This document shows, one piece after another, positions 25,874 through 33,161 of a stretch of DNA of 64,000 nucleotides. The stretch is from positions 2,976,001 to 3,040,000 of the forward strand of contig NZ_WWFG01000002.1 in the NCBI RefSeq assembly GCF_026127265.1, read 5' to 3'. Below the pieces are notes generated by a model. It did not search any database and was not told the origin of the DNA. It was given only the letters and a program-made list of their open reading frames with translations. Source of the DNA: Nostoc sp. KVJ3. GTDB taxonomy: Bacteria; Cyanobacteriota; Cyanobacteriia; Cyanobacteriales; Nostocaceae. Position 1 is the first letter of the stretch, and every line of letters starts with the position of its first letter. A program made the translations under genes and the position numbers.

Positions 25874-25882
25874 AAAGTTTGG

Positions 25883-25955
25883 CAGCCCCACCAGGGGTCG
25901 AACCTGGAATCTTCGCCTTCAAAGGGCGTTATGTTGCCAATTACACCACAGGGCT
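25883..25955 (-). tRNA. tRNA-Gln(TTG)
   Basis: Acceptor AGCCCTG/TGGGGCT, anticodon arm ACGCC-CTTTGAA-GGCGA, T-loop TTCGACC, discriminator G. Confidence 0.88.
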
Positions 25956-25958
25956 TTA

Positions 25959-26031
25959 TTGCCAGGGCAGGGTTTGAACCTGCAACCTCATCGTTCAGAG
26001 CGATGCGACTTACCAATTCGTCCACCCGGCA
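25959..26031 (-). tRNA. tRNA-Gln(CTG)
   Basis: Acceptor TGCCGGG/CCTGGCA, anticodon arm CATCG-CTCTGAA-CGATG. The D-arm (GACGAATTGGTAAGTC) is like that of the Glu(TTC) gene at 26482, so it may derive from a Glu tRNA. Confidence 0.85.
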
Positions 26032-26039
26032 ATGAATGG

Positions 26040-26111
26040 CTGCCTCAGTAGGACTCGAACCTACAACCGCGCGGTTAACAGCCGCTTGCTCTACCATTGA
26101 GCTATGAGGCA
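26040..26111 (-). tRNA. tRNA-Asn(GTT)
   Basis: Acceptor TGCCTCA/TGAGGCA, anticodon arm AGCGG-CTGTTAA-CCGCG with one outer mismatch, T-loop TTCGAGT, discriminator G. Confidence 0.9.
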
Positions 26112-26117
26112 ACGAAG

Positions 26118-26192
26118 CCCCCCAGGTCGGAATCGAACCGACGACCTCCTGTTTTTCAAACAGGCGCTAACTACCAACTGAGCTACCGAGGG
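26118..26192 (-). tRNA. tRNA-Phe(GAA)
   Basis: Acceptor CCCTCGG/CTGGGGG with wobble pairs, anticodon arm CCTGT-TTGAAAA-ACAGG, T-loop TTCGATT. The D-loop is slightly enlarged (AGTTGGTAGTTA). Confidence 0.85.
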
Positions 26193-26217
26193 ATAGAAGA
26201 AGAGATCATCTAAAGAG

Positions 26218-26292
26218 CGAGAGTGGAGGGATTTGAACCCTCACGTCTTCAGTTTCGTAGACTGAGATGTTATCCAGTTACACCACACTCTC
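26218..26292 (-). tRNA. tRNA-Arg(ACG)
   Basis: Acceptor GAGAGTG/CACTCTC, anticodon arm TCAGT-CTACGAA-ACTGA, T-loop TTCAAAT, discriminator G. Intact. Confidence 0.92.
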
Positions 26293-26296
26293 AAAA

Positions 26297-26386
26297 CGGA
26301 GAGAACAGGATTTGAACCTGCGACGGGTATTAATTACCCGTTTCCTCTTAGCAGGAGGACGCTTTGAGCCACTCAGCCACCTCTCC
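26297..26386 (-). tRNA. tRNA-Ser(GCT), second copy
   Basis: Acceptor GGAGAGG/TCTCTCC, anticodon arm TCCTC-CTGCTAA-GAGGA, long variable arm, T-loop TTCAAAT. It shares the 5' half with the stand-alone tRNA-Ser at 19203 but differs elsewhere. Confidence 0.92.
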
Positions 26387-26390
26387 ATAG

Positions 26391-26473
26391 TGGGTCGAGC
26401 AGGATTTGAACCTGCGCGCAAAAAAGAACAGTTTTACAGACTGTCGCCTTCAGCCAGACTCGGCCACCGACCC
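26391..26473 (-). tRNA. tRNA-Tyr(GTA)
   Basis: Acceptor GGGTCGG/TCGACCC, anticodon arm ACAGT-CTGTAAA-ACTGT, medium-long variable arm as expected for bacterial Tyr, discriminator A. Confidence 0.92.
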
Positions 26474-26481
26474 ATAAATCA

Positions 26482-26553
26482 TTCCCTCGACGAGAATTGA
26501 ACTCGCATCTGTGTTTTGAAAGAACACTGACTTAACCATTCGTCCACGAGGGC
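26482..26553 (-). tRNA. tRNA-Glu(TTC), array copy
   Basis: Anticodon arm GTGTT-CTTTCAA-AACAC, T-loop TTCAATT. The first acceptor pair (G-A) is mismatched. A normal tRNA-Glu(TTC) lies at 33846. Confidence 0.85.
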
Positions 26554-26610
26554 ATAATTTGCAGAATTTTAGATTAAAAAATTTAAAACCTAAAATCCAA
26601 AATTGTCTGA

Positions 26611-26682
26611 CACAGGGACTAGGATTTGAACCTAGAACATCGGATTTGGAGTCACGAGGTGTTGCCGTTACACCATCCCTGC
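26611..26682 (-). tRNA. tRNA-Trp(CCA), anticodon stem degenerate
   Basis: Acceptor GCAGGGA/TCCCTGT and D-arm GTGT/ACAC are intact. The loop CTCCAAA reads CCA. The anticodon stem CGTGA/TCCGA pairs only in its inner two positions. A 57-base AT-rich spacer separates it from the Glu gene. Confidence 0.62.
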
Positions 26683-26688
26683 ATTTGG

Positions 26689-26760
26689 TGGCAGTGGCGG
26701 GACTTGAACCCGCATATACCAGGTTATGAGCCAGGGGCTTTACCATTAAGCTACACTGCG
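26689..26760 (-). tRNA. tRNA-Met(CAT), elongator-like (or Ile2)
   Basis: Anticodon arm CCTGG-CTCATAA-CCTGG with a T-T mismatch in the centre, D-stem GCTT/AAGC, T-loop TTCAAGT. The first acceptor pair is C-C. If the C34 were lysidine-modified it would read AUA (Ile). Confidence 0.75.
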
Positions 26761-26770
26761 ATCGCACCAG

Positions 26771-26844
26771 AGGTCAGGGCGGGATTTGAACCCGCGCTAA
26801 TCGGTTTTGCAGACCAACGCCTTCAACCACTTGGCTACCTGACC
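26771..26844 (-). tRNA. tRNA-Cys(GCA)
   Basis: Acceptor GGTCAGG/CCTGACC, anticodon arm TTGGT-CTGCAAA-ACCGA, T-loop TTCAAAT. Discriminator is T, as expected for Cys. Confidence 0.9.
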
Positions 26845-26850
26845 ATTTGG

Positions 26851-26924
26851 GAGCCTCGACGGGAATTGCACCCGCTTCTCTGTGTTTGAGAGGCACAGCG
26901 ACTTCTCTAGTCGTCCACAAGGCT
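26851..26924 (-). tRNA. tRNA-Glu(CTC), degenerate T-loop
   Basis: Acceptor AGCCTTG/CGAGGCT. Anticodon loop CTCTCAA on stem TGTGC/ACACA (inner mismatch). The T-loop is TGCAATT, with G in place of the T55 that becomes pseudouridine. Confidence 0.62.
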
Positions 26925-26927
26925 GCA

Positions 26928-27001
26928 CGGGAGTAACGAGAATCGAACTCGCAACCTATCGCTCGACAGGCGATCGCTCTAGCCATTTGAGCTATACCCC
27001 C
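26928..27001 (-). tRNA. tRNA-Asp(GTC), promoter-proximal gene of the array
   Basis: Acceptor GGGGGTA/TACTCCC, anticodon arm ATCGC-CTGTCGA-GCGAT (overlapping a HIP1-like GCGATCGC), T-loop TTCGATT, discriminator G. It is the first tRNA transcribed. Confidence 0.92.
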
Positions 27002-27010
27002 ATGTTTGAA

Positions 27011-27044
27011 TCTGTGCCTAAACTTTTAGGTTTTTAGGCACAGA
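27011..27044 (-). promoter_or_regulatory. leader hairpin in front of the tRNA array
   Basis: TCTGTGCCTAAA (27011-27022) is exactly complementary to 27033-27044 with a 10-base loop. It ends 10 bases before tRNA-Asp. It could be a processing signal or an attenuator, as no long T-run follows on the minus strand. Confidence 0.6.
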
Positions 27045-27117
27045 ATTTTGGTGAACTTGCCCATTTCTTATTCAATTTTCAAGGTTCAGAAAGTTTACTT
27101 TTTACTGTTAGAAACTG

Positions 27118-27312
27118 TTAGGAAAACAACCGCAAATCTAGGTAGCAAGCCTGTTGTGTATTACGGGTGTATTCTGTGGTTTTGCTGAGTGCAAACTTAA
27201 AACTTTTTTGGTTGATTGCCTCTACTTCAGATGTTTTACAAGTAGAAGCGGCTTTCTTGACTGAAGACTCTGGTTGATGCCAGCGCCTCTGTTTGAGTTG
27301 TATGTAGAACAT
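27118..27312 (-). CDS. possible small leader protein upstream of the tRNA array
   Basis: A 64-residue basic reading frame begins at ATG 27312 with AAGGG 9-10 bases upstream and ends about 115 bases before tRNA-Asp, in the same orientation. Its promoter (27357-27385) would also serve the array. The sequence (FYIQLKQRRWHQPESSVKKAASTCKTS) matches no family I know. It could be a chance frame. Confidence 0.33.
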   Translation of the reverse strand: MFYIQLKQRRWHQPESSVKKAASTCKTSEVEAINQKSFKFALSKTTEYTRNTQQACYLDLRLFS

Positions 27313-27356
27313 TACTTTGACCCTTGAGAAGCTTTGTCTTTCGCCTCACTACAAAT

Positions 27357-27385
27357 ATACTACAAAATACTACAAGAGGTGTCAA
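27357..27385 (-). promoter_or_regulatory. candidate promoter of the small ORF and tRNA array
   Basis: On the minus strand, a perfect -35 box TTGACA (27380-27385) is followed after 17 bases by TAGTAT (27357-27362) as -10. Transcription would start near 27350 and run through the small ORF into tRNA-Asp. No other good promoter was seen closer to the array. Confidence 0.6.
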
Positions 27386-27508
27386 GGGGTTTGAGAAAGT
27401 TTTTTTGAAATTGTCTAAAAAAGCTTCTGCACTTAGATTTGAACTTGCTCACACCTCTTAAAAGTCAAACTACAGCTTATGATTGGGTGAGTTTTTTAAA
27501 AGCCTGAC

Positions 27509-28345
27509 GTGACAGACAACTACCTCAAGCGACAAAAGATAATTAGTTTTGTCGCGATCGCCTCTACGATTACAGCTTGTAGTATTGCTCCAGGCACTTC
27601 CCCACAATCGGGGTTAAACCAGCCAGTGAGCAAAAGCCATACTGCACAAGTTCAAGATCCTGCAAAAGATCAACTACCGCCATCAGTCAAAGTAGAAAAC
27701 CCTACATTTACAGTCCCAGCTAAATTTCAAGGAAAAACAGTTTATAAGGTTCCACTCAGCACCAACGAAAAGGTTATTGCTCTGAGCATTGATGATGGGC
27801 CTTGGCCAAAGACAACCTTACAAATGCTAGATATCCTCAAGCAAAATGATGTAAAAGTGACATTCTTTTGGGTAGGACAAGCCTTACAAGCAAATCCTGA
27901 TCTAGCAAAGCAAGAGGTAGCCGAGGGACACGCCATTGGCAACCATACTTGGCATCATTGGTATCGGCGGATGGATGAAGCCACAGCTAAAAGTGAAATC
28001 GATCGCACATCTGACTTGATATACAAAACTACAGGGGTGAAAACTGCTCTGTTTCGTCCTCCTGGAGGCTTTTTAAATAACGGATTAGCCGCTTATGCGA
28101 AAAGCCAGAAAAATGCTGTTATTATGTGGTCGCTAACTTCAGCTGATACCGATCCTCACGCCAAACCGCAAGCATTTGTAAATAATGTCTTGAAAGGCGC
28201 GAAACCAGGTTCTATTGTTTTGATGCACGACGGTGGTGGCGATCGCCACAGAACTGTAGAAGCTTTGCCACAAATCATTAGTGGACTCAAAAAGCAAGGC
28301 TACCGATTTGTGACAATTCCCGAATTGCTACAAATGGCGCAATAA
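27509..28345 (+). CDS. polysaccharide deacetylase lipoprotein (NodB domain, CE4)
   Basis: A 278-residue protein starting at GTG 27509, with a lipoprotein signal (lipobox ITAC, Cys24), a polar linker to about residue 70, and a CE4 domain. Motifs: SIDDGP (93-98), metal-binding HTWHH (146-150), RPPGG (near 184), and LMHDGG near the C-terminus. It should deacetylate N-acetylglucosamine polymers, probably peptidoglycan or exopolysaccharide, at the periplasmic face of a membrane. The domain differs from the deacetylase at 1159-1818, so they are not recent duplicates. Confidence 0.9.
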   Translation: MTDNYLKRQKIISFVAIASTITACSIAPGTSPQSGLNQPVSKSHTAQVQDPAKDQLPPSVKVENPTFTVPAKFQGKTVYKVPLSTNEKVIALSIDDGPWPKTTLQMLDILKQNDVKVTFFWVGQALQANPDLAKQEVAEGHAIGNHTWHHWYRRMDEATAKSEIDRTSDLIYKTTGVKTALFRPPGGFLNNGLAAYAKSQKNAVIMWSLTSADTDPHAKPQAFVNNVLKGAKPGSIVLMHDGGGDRHRTVEALPQIISGLKKQGYRFVTIPELLQMAQ

Positions 28346-28376
28346 AGGGTGAGAATTTCTCACCCTACTATTTCGT

Positions 28377-28766
28377 TTATTCACTCATGACAGAAGCACA
28401 AGCTTGAGCTTCTTGCCAAAGTTTGTGCAAAAAGAACTCAGCGCGATCGCTCATAGTGGTGAAAAACACACCTACAACATCCTTAGAACTATCTGATAGC
28501 CAAGAACCTTGTAGAGTGACTTCCAGATATTGAGTATCGCAAGCACAGAGGGCAATGATTTCTCTGTCATCTCTTTTTACCTCAGTTTTAAGCACTTCTA
28601 CCCCTGGCAAATCAACAGGGAGCAAAAAGGAAGCGGTACTGGGTTCAATGCACAAACTTTGCCCAACTCGCAGGGCCAAAATCACTCGCTGCGCTACCCA
28701 TTCTTCTAGCGACAGAGTGACACGTTCCAAATCAAAACTGCTTTCAGTGTAAGTTAATTTCAGCAT
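28377..28766 (-). CDS. cyanobacterial conserved hypothetical protein
   Basis: The 129-residue protein (MLKLTYTESSFDLERVTLSLEEWVAQRVILALRVGQSLCIEPSTASFLLP) appears to be a mixed alpha/beta domain of a conserved cyanobacterial type that I cannot name. It starts 16 bases after the HNH nuclease stop on the same strand, so the two are likely co-transcribed. It has no membrane segment or signal. Function unknown. Confidence 0.6.
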   Translation of the reverse strand: MLKLTYTESSFDLERVTLSLEEWVAQRVILALRVGQSLCIEPSTASFLLPVDLPGVEVLKTEVKRDDREIIALCACDTQYLEVTLQGSWLSDSSKDVVGVFFTTMSDRAEFFLHKLWQEAQACASVMSE

Positions 28767-28782
28767 TCCTTATGCTCTCCTG

Positions 28783-29322
28783 CTATTCCAGGCTTCCTTG
28801 CATATCTATCCAAAACTGTTCGGCAAAAGAAATCGCGGGGTGAATTGGCGCTTTTGGTTTGGTACGTAATTGCATACCAGATTCAAACAGGGTGCGATCG
28901 CCTTTACGGGAGTTACATCTCTCACAAGCTGCGACTACGTTATCCCAAGTGTGAGAACCGCCTTTAGAACGCGGTATGACATGATCTAGCGTTAGATGTT
29001 TGCCAGTACCGCAATATTGGCAACTGTGATGATCTCGCCGCAACACTTCTCGCCGATTCACTGGCGGAACTTTCCACATCCGCTCATTAGAAGCGATCGT
29101 TAAGCGAATATGTTTTGGCACATCAATTATCAAGTTGGGTGAGTGAACTCGCCATCCGCCCTCTGTGGTCAAACCTAACGGTTGAGCTTTGTTGGTTACT
29201 AACAGTACAATCGCCCGTTTAATATTGATCTGACACAGTGGCAAGTAATTTTGAGAAAACACCACCACAGATTGCTCTAACACTTGCATTGCGTTCGCGC
29301 CGCGCATTGGAGATATCGTCAC
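28783..29322 (-). CDS. HNH endonuclease
   Basis: I choose the GTG at 29322 because AAGGAG (29330-29335) stands 7 bases upstream. The open frame extends to 29406 but would run through a terminator hairpin. The 179-residue protein has a beta-rich N-terminus (VVVFSQNYLPLCQINIKRAIVLLVTNKAQPL) and an HNH domain: SCQYCG, then LTLDHVIPRSKGG, then ACERCNSRKGDRT, giving two CxxC zinc-binding pairs around the catalytic His. This HNH type is widespread as a solitary gene in cyanobacteria. The abutting hairpin suggests controlled expression. The DNA or RNA target is unknown. Confidence 0.85.
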   Translation of the reverse strand: MTISPMRGANAMQVLEQSVVVFSQNYLPLCQINIKRAIVLLVTNKAQPLGLTTEGGWRVHSPNLIIDVPKHIRLTIASNERMWKVPPVNRREVLRRDHHSCQYCGTGKHLTLDHVIPRSKGGSHTWDNVVAACERCNSRKGDRTLFESGMQLRTKPKAPIHPAISFAEQFWIDMQGSLE

Positions 29323-29337
29323 AGCTTCACTCCTTAT

Positions 29338-29374
29338 AAAAAAACCCCCGCTTCCTGTTTGGATGAAGCGGGGG
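29338..29374 (-). terminator. intrinsic terminator (attenuator?) directly before the HNH ribosome binding site
   Basis: On the minus strand CCCCCGCTTC, a 10-base loop, GAAGCGGGGG and seven T residues form a textbook intrinsic terminator. It ends only 2 bases before the AAGGAG of the HNH gene, so no promoter fits in between. Confidence 0.8.
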
Positions 29375-29402
29375 TTAGAATTGACCGGAAAATTTTCTGG
29401 TC

Positions 29403-29654
29403 TCATATCGGTACAGCATTCCTTTGCCTGTACCCCCCGCTTTCTTCATCTAGTTGTGGTTTTGCAATCAACCCACTTATGCTGAGATGTCTGAAATCAT
29501 AATTACCCTCTGTGATTTGCCCATAATTTTGGCTACCATCGCCCATAAATAAATACTCCACTCCCATAGCGGCTGATTCCCAACTGCCTCGGCAATTGGT
29601 GGCGCACAAAATTAAAGTAGAGATGGGGTAAATAGATTTCACAGAAAATTTCAC
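29403..29654 (-). CDS. hypothetical small protein upstream of the HNH attenuator
   Basis: An 83-residue frame from GTG 29654 with AGGTGAA upstream, ending 28 bases before the terminator hairpin. The sequence (KFSVKSIYPISTLILCATNCRGSWESAAMGVEYLFMGDG) has no recognised domain. Transcripts reaching the HNH gene must cross it or start within it, so it may be a leader gene. It may also be non-coding. Confidence 0.38.
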   Translation of the reverse strand: MKFSVKSIYPISTLILCATNCRGSWESAAMGVEYLFMGDGSQNYGQITEGNYDFRHLSISGLIAKPQLDEESGGYRQRNAVPI

Positions 29655-29725
29655 CTATTGAAGATTCCTTTAAACATACTACACTTGTATTACTATCCTG
29701 TCTATACTTTTAAGGAGAAATAGTG

Positions 29726-30061
29726 ATGCATACGATCGCTCGCACCCCAACCACCGATATGGAAGTTACCAGCATCCGTCTAGAGCGCGAACTCAAAGAT
29801 AAGCTCAAAGAAATTGCTGGGAATCAGGGATATCAAGCCCTGATTCGAGATATTCTTTGGAATTATGTCCAGCAAAAATCCGGTGAATGGAAGCCTCGGT
29901 TTTCGCGATCGGACATTCGAGCTAGCATAGCTGCCACAGCCCAGCAAGAAGAACGCTGTGTACTCACAGGTCAACTAATTCAACCCCAAGAACCGATGTT
30001 GTTAGGACTAACGAGGAATGGCGATATGGTTCCTCTGAGTGTCGAGAGTTTGGCTGGATAG
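29726..30061 (+). CDS. ribbon-helix-helix DNA-binding protein
   Basis: AAGGAG at 29712-29717 sits 8 bases before ATG 29726 (a GTG at 29723 is also possible). The 111-residue product has an N-terminal ribbon-helix-helix pattern: MEVTSIRLERELKDKLKEIAGNQGYQALIRDILWNYVQQ, with the beta strand then two helices. The C-terminal half (CVLTGQLIQPQEPMLLGLTRNGDMVPLSVESL) resembles a small metal- or ligand-binding extension seen in cyanobacterial relatives. It is transcribed divergently from the HNH unit across 71 bases and may regulate it, which is inference. Confidence 0.65.
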   Translation: MHTIARTPTTDMEVTSIRLERELKDKLKEIAGNQGYQALIRDILWNYVQQKSGEWKPRFSRSDIRASIAATAQQEERCVLTGQLIQPQEPMLLGLTRNGDMVPLSVESLAG

Positions 30062-30168
30062 TCTTAATATTCAAGCAGTGCAACCTAGTTATTCTATTTA
30101 GTACGCACAAAAGATCCTCCAACCTCCTTAAAAAGGGGGCTTTATTAAGACACCCCTGTATAAGGGAA

Positions 30169-30215
30169 GCCAATTGCTCCACTTAGGGATACCCAACCTA
30201 AGTGGAGCAATTGGC
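30169..30215. terminator. long perfect hairpin downstream of the ribbon-helix-helix gene
   Basis: GCCAATTGCTCCACTTAGG (30169-30187) is exactly complementary to 30197-30215, with a 9-base loop, followed by GTTTGTT. It is about 110 bases past the stop codon and could act as a terminator or be a palindromic repeat. Confidence 0.6.
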
Positions 30216-30227
30216 GTTTGTTAGGGG

Positions 30228-30375
30228 CTAGTGCGTGTTTTCCAACTACTCGTTTAGCCTCATAATTTTTTAGATCCCCCTAAATCCCCCTTAAAAAAGG
30301 GGACTTTAAGAGATTCTTAGCCCCCCTTTTTTAAGGGGGGTTGGGGGGATCTAAGACTTTGAAAACACTCCCTAG
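30228..30375. mobile_element. MITE-like element, uninterrupted copy
   Basis: CTAGTGCGTGTTTTC... at the left and ...GAAAACACTCCCTAG at the right are terminal inverted repeats. The core is TTTTTTAGATCCCCCTAAAT, an AAGGGG-rich inverted repeat, and GGGGGGATCTAA. A second copy (49473-49666) has the same ends but carries an inserted repeat. Confidence 0.7.
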
Positions 30376-31101
30376 TGCGTGCGTCTACGCAGAGGAGGTC
30401 TGAGGTTTTCAGTACGTAAGTCTTATTACTGAATAATTGGATTGCATTCAAAATTTAGCTTTATTTTCTCCAATGAGTAAAACTTATTGTTAAGATTTAT
30501 AGCTTATAAAAGGAAGTTCTGAGGAGATACGAATTTTATATTTTAGATTTTTGGTTGATCGTCCGCCTCGATCTCAGACAGTAGTCTCTTTCAATCTCAA
30601 ATCCTTCGGCTGAACGTAGCGTTCCGCAGAAAAGTTCAAAATCCAAAATTGGTTTGATGCTCTGGCTTAGTTATATTTGATTGAAAGCAACACAGAGCAA
30701 AGGATAGCTAGTCAAAGGACTAAAATAAAAACAAAATTTTACAAAAATCTTAAAATAGATTCAGTGTTTTTACGGTTATAACTGGAAGGGTTCCTGAGAT
30801 TCCAGAGAAATTACGGTTTATGTATACTTACAGACAGGATATTCTGAGTCAAAGTTAGTTAATTATCTGAATATAAAGAAGATAAAGCAGCTAAAAATAA
30901 TCAGGCTGGGTCATTTTAGAATATCCTAAGTATCTCACTACTTATGTAGCAATTTGCTTTAGATAGCCGCAGTTTGGCCATCTGCTAGAGAAAAGGGCTA
31001 TAACAGGTGAGAGAAAGTATTCATATAAGATTTGCCAATTATTAAGGTGTCGCAACACAACTAACGGTGAAGAATATGCCAAAGGGTTGGGTGCAAAAAC
31101 A
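30376..31101. other. intergenic region, no gene recognised
   Basis: About 725 AT-rich bases between the MITE and the sensor kinase. It contains scattered Nostoc-type repeat fragments (such as CTTCGGCTGAACGTAGCG near 30606) but no hairpin, RNA family or coding frame that I could support. A kinase promoter must lie in its right part. Confidence 0.4.
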
Positions 31102-33153
31102 ATGGGTTTATTATCCGAGGGCGTGCCAAGAATGAAAAAGCCTTTATGGTCGCCGCCACAATACGTAGATGACATAGATCGACTACAAACTTACAAAGTC
31201 AAGCTGATGCAGCATCAGGAAGAAACTGCCCGCCAGTTGGTACAAAAGATTAACCAAATCATCGCCAATACTTCAGCCACGGCATTGATGTTGCAAGATA
31301 TTGCCCAATTGCTAGGAACCGCCTTTCAAGTGGATTGTTGCTGTTTGGTTTCTGTCACGGGTGATACATCCGATGAAGCAACTACTATTAATTGGTGTGC
31401 TGATGAGTATCTAGGGTTGCCACATCCAGAAGAGATGTTTTCGATGGAACAATTGCTTATGCACTCGCCAGTGCTGCAATGTGCTGCTGAACCATTGACT
31501 ATTGAAGACATTTCGATTGTTCAGAAGAGCCTGGTAATTGGCTGTCAGTATTTACCGCTACCCATAAAAGCTGTTTTGGCAATTCCCACGAGGTTGGGTG
31601 GCAATAATAATGGGGTGATTAGTCTGATTAAATTCCAACCTTATGATTGGAGTAACTCAGAAAAACAACTACTCAAAGAAGTGGAATCTGCTTGTGCGAT
31701 CGCTTTTTCGCAAGTAGCACAAGCTAAACTAATTACTCATCAACAACAGTATCTGCAAAAAGGCGATCAATATCAAAGCTTGATCAAGCAATTAACATTA
31801 TTGAATCGCAGCAACTTGGAGCTTAATCAAATGCTCCAGTTAGTTATTGCCTCTACTGCCGAATCTCTACAGGCAGATCGAGGTTTACTTATACTACTAA
31901 AATATACCGATCCATTATTTAGGACTCAAGGTAAAAAACAAGTTCCGAAAGCGAAGGCGAGAGTGGTTGGTGAATGGGCTAAGGCAACACAAATTTGCCG
32001 CACTACTAAAACAGATACCTTAGTAGATCAGTCTTTCTTGGTTTCGGAATGTAGTTTATGCCAGCGTCCCTTCATGGATTCTGGAAAAGCAGTCATTTTC
32101 GATAACTATACAGAGCAAAATGATACCTCGGCAGCTGCTCCATTATTTGCAATAGAGCAATTGCCTGGGGTCTTATTAGTGCCTTTAGAAAGTCAAGGTA
32201 AAATCTTAGGATTTTTAGTGCTACAGCAAGCTACTACTCGCACCTGGCAAACAGCAGAATTAGAACTTGTAGAAATGGTCTGCGCTCAAGTCAGTAACGC
32301 CATAATTCAGTCACAGACATTGCGCCAAGTGCAAACTTTGGTAGATGAGCGGACGGCGAAGCTCCAGAGTAGTCTGGAACTCCAGAGAAAAATGCAAGAA
32401 AAAACACGGCAGTATGTTGAGCAGCTGCAAAAACTCAATGAACTCAAAGATGAATTTTTGAGCAACATGAGCGATCGCTTGCGTTATCCTTTGACAAATA
32501 TGCTGATGTCCATTCGGAACTTACGTTTGCCAGGAATCGCACCAGAGCGTCAAGTTAGATACATGGATATCCTAGAGCAGGAATGCACAAAGGAAATCAA
32601 CTTGATTAATGACTTGTTGACACTCCAGAAACTAGAGTCACCTCACGAAGCTCCACAATTAGAATCTATAGATTTAAATAATAGAATTCAGGATATAATA
32701 GTGGCTTTTGAGAAGAAACTCGCAGAGAAGGGATTAAAGATTTCTGTAGATTTACCAGAGGAATCGCTCAAACTGCAAACAGAACTGGAGAGCTTTGACC
32801 GCATCCTGCAAGAGTTGTTGACTAATGCCTGTAAATACTCGCAGCATGATACCACCGTCCATTTAGAAGCTGTTCACCGAGTCGATCAACAAATCGATCG
32901 AGTTATCATAAAGGTGACGAATACAGGACACGCCATCTCCGAAGAAGAAGCAACCTACATCTTTGACAAGTTCCGTCGCGGAAAAGGACGCTGGACTCCA
33001 GGGACTGGCTTGGGACTTGCTCTAGTCAAGTCTTTAGTGCAGCATTTGAATGGAGCGATCGCAGTTGAAAGTCTCCCCATCTCGGATTCTGAACAGAGCG
33101 AAATTTGCTTTACCCTGAGTCTGCCCCAATTTTCTGACGAAAGCAAACTATAA
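31102..33153 (+). CDS. GAF-domain histidine kinase with degenerate phosphoacceptor site
   Basis: The ATG at 31102 is chosen. The frame is open to a TTG at 31087. Two GAF-like domains lie in the N-terminal 400 residues (the second around SLQADRGLLILL to LVLQQATTRTWQTAELELVEMVCAQVSNAII), then a coiled coil, a DHp helix, and an HATPase domain with N-box ELLTNACKYS, F-box DKFRRGKG and G-box GTGLGLALV. In the H-box (LSNMSDRLRYPLTNML) the expected phospho-accepting His is Asp (codon GAT 32473-32475), inside a HIP1 octamer GCGATCGC. It may bind ATP but cannot autophosphorylate at that site. It ends 8 bases before the next gene, so the two form an operon. Confidence 0.85.
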   Translation: MGLLSEGVPRMKKPLWSPPQYVDDIDRLQTYKVKLMQHQEETARQLVQKINQIIANTSATALMLQDIAQLLGTAFQVDCCCLVSVTGDTSDEATTINWCADEYLGLPHPEEMFSMEQLLMHSPVLQCAAEPLTIEDISIVQKSLVIGCQYLPLPIKAVLAIPTRLGGNNNGVISLIKFQPYDWSNSEKQLLKEVESACAIAFSQVAQAKLITHQQQYLQKGDQYQSLIKQLTLLNRSNLELNQMLQLVIASTAESLQADRGLLILLKYTDPLFRTQGKKQVPKAKARVVGEWAKATQICRTTKTDTLVDQSFLVSECSLCQRPFMDSGKAVIFDNYTEQNDTSAAAPLFAIEQLPGVLLVPLESQGKILGFLVLQQATTRTWQTAELELVEMVCAQVSNAIIQSQTLRQVQTLVDERTAKLQSSLELQRKMQEKTRQYVEQLQKLNELKDEFLSNMSDRLRYPLTNMLMSIRNLRLPGIAPERQVRYMDILEQECTKEINLINDLLTLQKLESPHEAPQLESIDLNNRIQDIIVAFEKKLAEKGLKISVDLPEESLKLQTELESFDRILQELLTNACKYSQHDTTVHLEAVHRVDQQIDRVIIKVTNTGHAISEEEATYIFDKFRRGKGRWTPGTGLGLALVKSLVQHLNGAIAVESLPISDSEQSEICFTLSLPQFSDESKL

Positions 33154-33161
33154 TTCTGAAC

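Noticed and set aside
25577..26889. Open frames with phrases like LLVGVEPTT and GFEPA across the tRNA array
   Set aside because: They are translations of conserved T-arm sequence (GGTTCGAATCC complements) of tRNA genes on the other strand, a well-known annotation artefact.
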